A stretch of DNA of 64,000 nt. Origin: Marinirhabdus sp050859505 (GTDB taxonomy: Bacteria; Bacteroidota; Bacteroidia; Flavobacteriales; Flavobacteriaceae). Location: contig NZ_CP193934.1 in the NCBI RefSeq assembly GCF_050859505.1, forward strand, positions 2,108,001-2,172,000. Reading direction: 5' to 3'. The first letter of the stretch is position 1. Each line of letters begins with the position of its first letter. The notes beneath the pieces were generated by a model. It was not told the DNA's origin. It saw only the letters and a list, made by a program, of their open reading frames with translations, and made no database searches. Positions 62,990 through 64,000 of the stretch are shown here, piece after piece. The position numbers and the translations under genes are program-made.

Positions 62990-64000
62990 GTGAAGCTCTC
63001 CATAATAATTCTTAATTATAATGTTTCCTATTTTTTAAAGCAATGCATCATTAGCGTACAACGCGCTATTGGTAATTTAGACGCTGAAATTATTGTGATA
63101 GACAACGCTTCGGTAGACGATAGTTGTGCGATGGTACAACGTGATTTTCCAAACATACATTTAATAGAAAATAAAGAAAATGTAGGTTTCAGCAAAGCGA
63201 ACAATCAAGCCGTAGCTGTTGCAAAAGGGGAGTATTTGTGTATTTTAAATCCAGATACAGCAGTAGCAGAAGATACATTTTTGAAATGTTTCAATAAAGT
63301 CGTAACGCTGCCTACCTTAGGAGTATTGGGCGTCTATTTGCTAGATGGAACAGGGAATTTTTTACCCGAAAGTAAACGAAATCTACCAAAACCTAAAGCC
63401 TCTTTGTTGAAGTTGTTAGGATTCACAAAAAAATACTATGCTACAACTATTTCAGAAGAAAATGAAGGAGAGGTTGCAGTTTTGGTAGGAGCATTTATGT
63501 TTTTAAAACGAAGTGTTTATGCTCAGGTAAACGGCTTTGATGAAGATTATTTTATGTACGGGGAAGATATAGACTTGTCCTATAAAATTACCCAGGCAGG
63601 GTATCAAAATTACTACTTGGGAAGTACCGAAACGCTGCATTATAAGGGCGAGAGTACGCAAAAAGATGCTGCTTATTTGCAACGTTTTTACGGAGCGATG
63701 CAGATTTTTTACAAGAAACATTTTAAGACAACTATTTTTCTGGATGTTACGGTAAAAGTAGGAGTAGCACTGGCTAAGTTGCTGAAAACTAAAAATATTT
63801 CAAAAAACAGAAAAAAAATTGCAGATCCTTCGCAAGCGATTGTGGTTACGGACAATTTTTCATTGCTAAAAGAACTTTCAGCAGTTATAGAAAAACCATT
63901 AAAGTCGGTTTCCAAAAGTGTCTTTCAAGATGGAAGCGTATACAATACGCTGGTTATTTTTGATGCTTCATATATTCCGTACACGCAAATCTTTCAAGTA
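62990..64000 (+). CDS. Glycosyltransferase family 2, 3' end outside window
   Basis: A GTG start at 62990 opens a frame that remains open to the window end (337 codons seen). The N-terminus is a GT-A fold: VKLSIIILNYNVSYFLKQCI, IIVIDNASVDDS (nucleotide-binding Asp), NVGFSKANNQAVA, GEYLCILNPDTAV (DxD-equivalent), VGAFMFLKRSVY and GFDEDYFMYGEDIDLSYKI with the likely base region. Close to rhamnosyltransferase-type family 2 enzymes of polysaccharide synthesis; donor and acceptor are not predictable. It lies 6 bp after recR. The last 90 or so visible residues are a poorly conserved tail. Confidence 0.9.
   Translation, partial: MKLSIIILNYNVSYFLKQCIISVQRAIGNLDAEIIVIDNASVDDSCAMVQRDFPNIHLIENKENVGFSKANNQAVAVAKGEYLCILNPDTAVAEDTFLKCFNKVVTLPTLGVLGVYLLDGTGNFLPESKRNLPKPKASLLKLLGFTKKYYATTISEENEGEVAVLVGAFMFLKRSVYAQVNGFDEDYFMYGEDIDLSYKITQAGYQNYYLGSTETLHYKGESTQKDAAYLQRFYGAMQIFYKKHFKTTIFLDVTVKVGVALAKLLKTKNISKNRKKIADPSQAIVVTDNFSLLKELSAVIEKPLKSVSKSVFQDGSVYNTLVIFDASYIPYTQIFQV

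Noticed and set aside
1..64000. tRNA, rRNA or riboswitch genes
   Set aside because: No cloverleaf with a T-loop GTTCRA motif or known riboswitch core was noticed; a covariance-model search was not possible here.

Overview
The window looks like a chromosomal segment of a gliding or surface-colonising member of the Bacteroidota, most likely a marine flavobacterium. The evidence is low GC, promoter-like TAnnTTTG -7 boxes with few Shine-Dalgarno sites, two kinds of type IX secretion (T9SS) C-terminal sorting domain, SprB-type repeats, PorP/SprF, and a typical flavobacterial housekeeping set (idi, queD-like, bcp, manA, fabH, htpG, recR). No tRNA, rRNA, CRISPR array, transposase or phage gene was seen.

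Layout. (1) 1-15.7 kb: a giant SprB-like adhesin of about 4,240 residues ending in a type B sorting domain, then a PorP/SprF-family outer-membrane protein and a TPR/PD40/OmpA protein. This is the standard trio for exporting and anchoring a T9SS adhesin. The adhesin carries six 888-bp repeat units, the first three almost identical in DNA. (2) 15.8-18.5 kb: a compact housekeeping operon (idi, 6-pyruvoyl-tetrahydropterin synthase family, bcp, manA) and a small conserved-looking protein. (3) 18.5-25.8 kb: mostly minus-strand small operons (DUF4369 lipoprotein; DUF819 membrane protein; SPFH protein, broken DUF4177-like gene, membrane protein, hydrolase with a lost nucleophile, ribbon-helix-helix protein; lipoprotein, DoxX, AlkB, TIGR03643) and a plus-strand S1/P1 nuclease. 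(4) 25.8-48.4 kb: a 22.5-kb minus-strand locus of five T9SS type A cargo proteins built from HYR domains. Four of them (called A1 to A4 here, A1 leftmost) share an almost DNA-identical C-terminal part of about 820 residues but carry different N-terminal domains. An intact htpG lies between A3 and A4, and two internally deleted htpG remnants lie between A1/A2 and A2/A3. (5) 48.4-64 kb: a small ORF coupled to a phosphodiesterase-TPR-sulfotransferase fusion, a TetR regulator, an UbiB/AarF kinase, an S9 peptidase, fabH, a hairpin-rich intergenic region, a CoA-binding protein, a sodium:solute symporter, a beta-propeller T9SS protein, recR, and a glycosyltransferase 2 running off the window end.

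The most interesting system is region 4. The htpG remnants show that the family grew by tandem duplication of an [adhesin + htpG] unit. The surplus htpG copies then decayed, while the adhesin C-termini stayed nearly identical, which suggests recent duplication and/or gene conversion. The segment between signal peptide and first HYR domain, and one internal domain slot in A4, were exchanged. The result is a constant export/stalk part with interchangeable tips, resembling a cassette-type diversification locus for surface proteins. All names come from reading motifs by eye; no database search was run.
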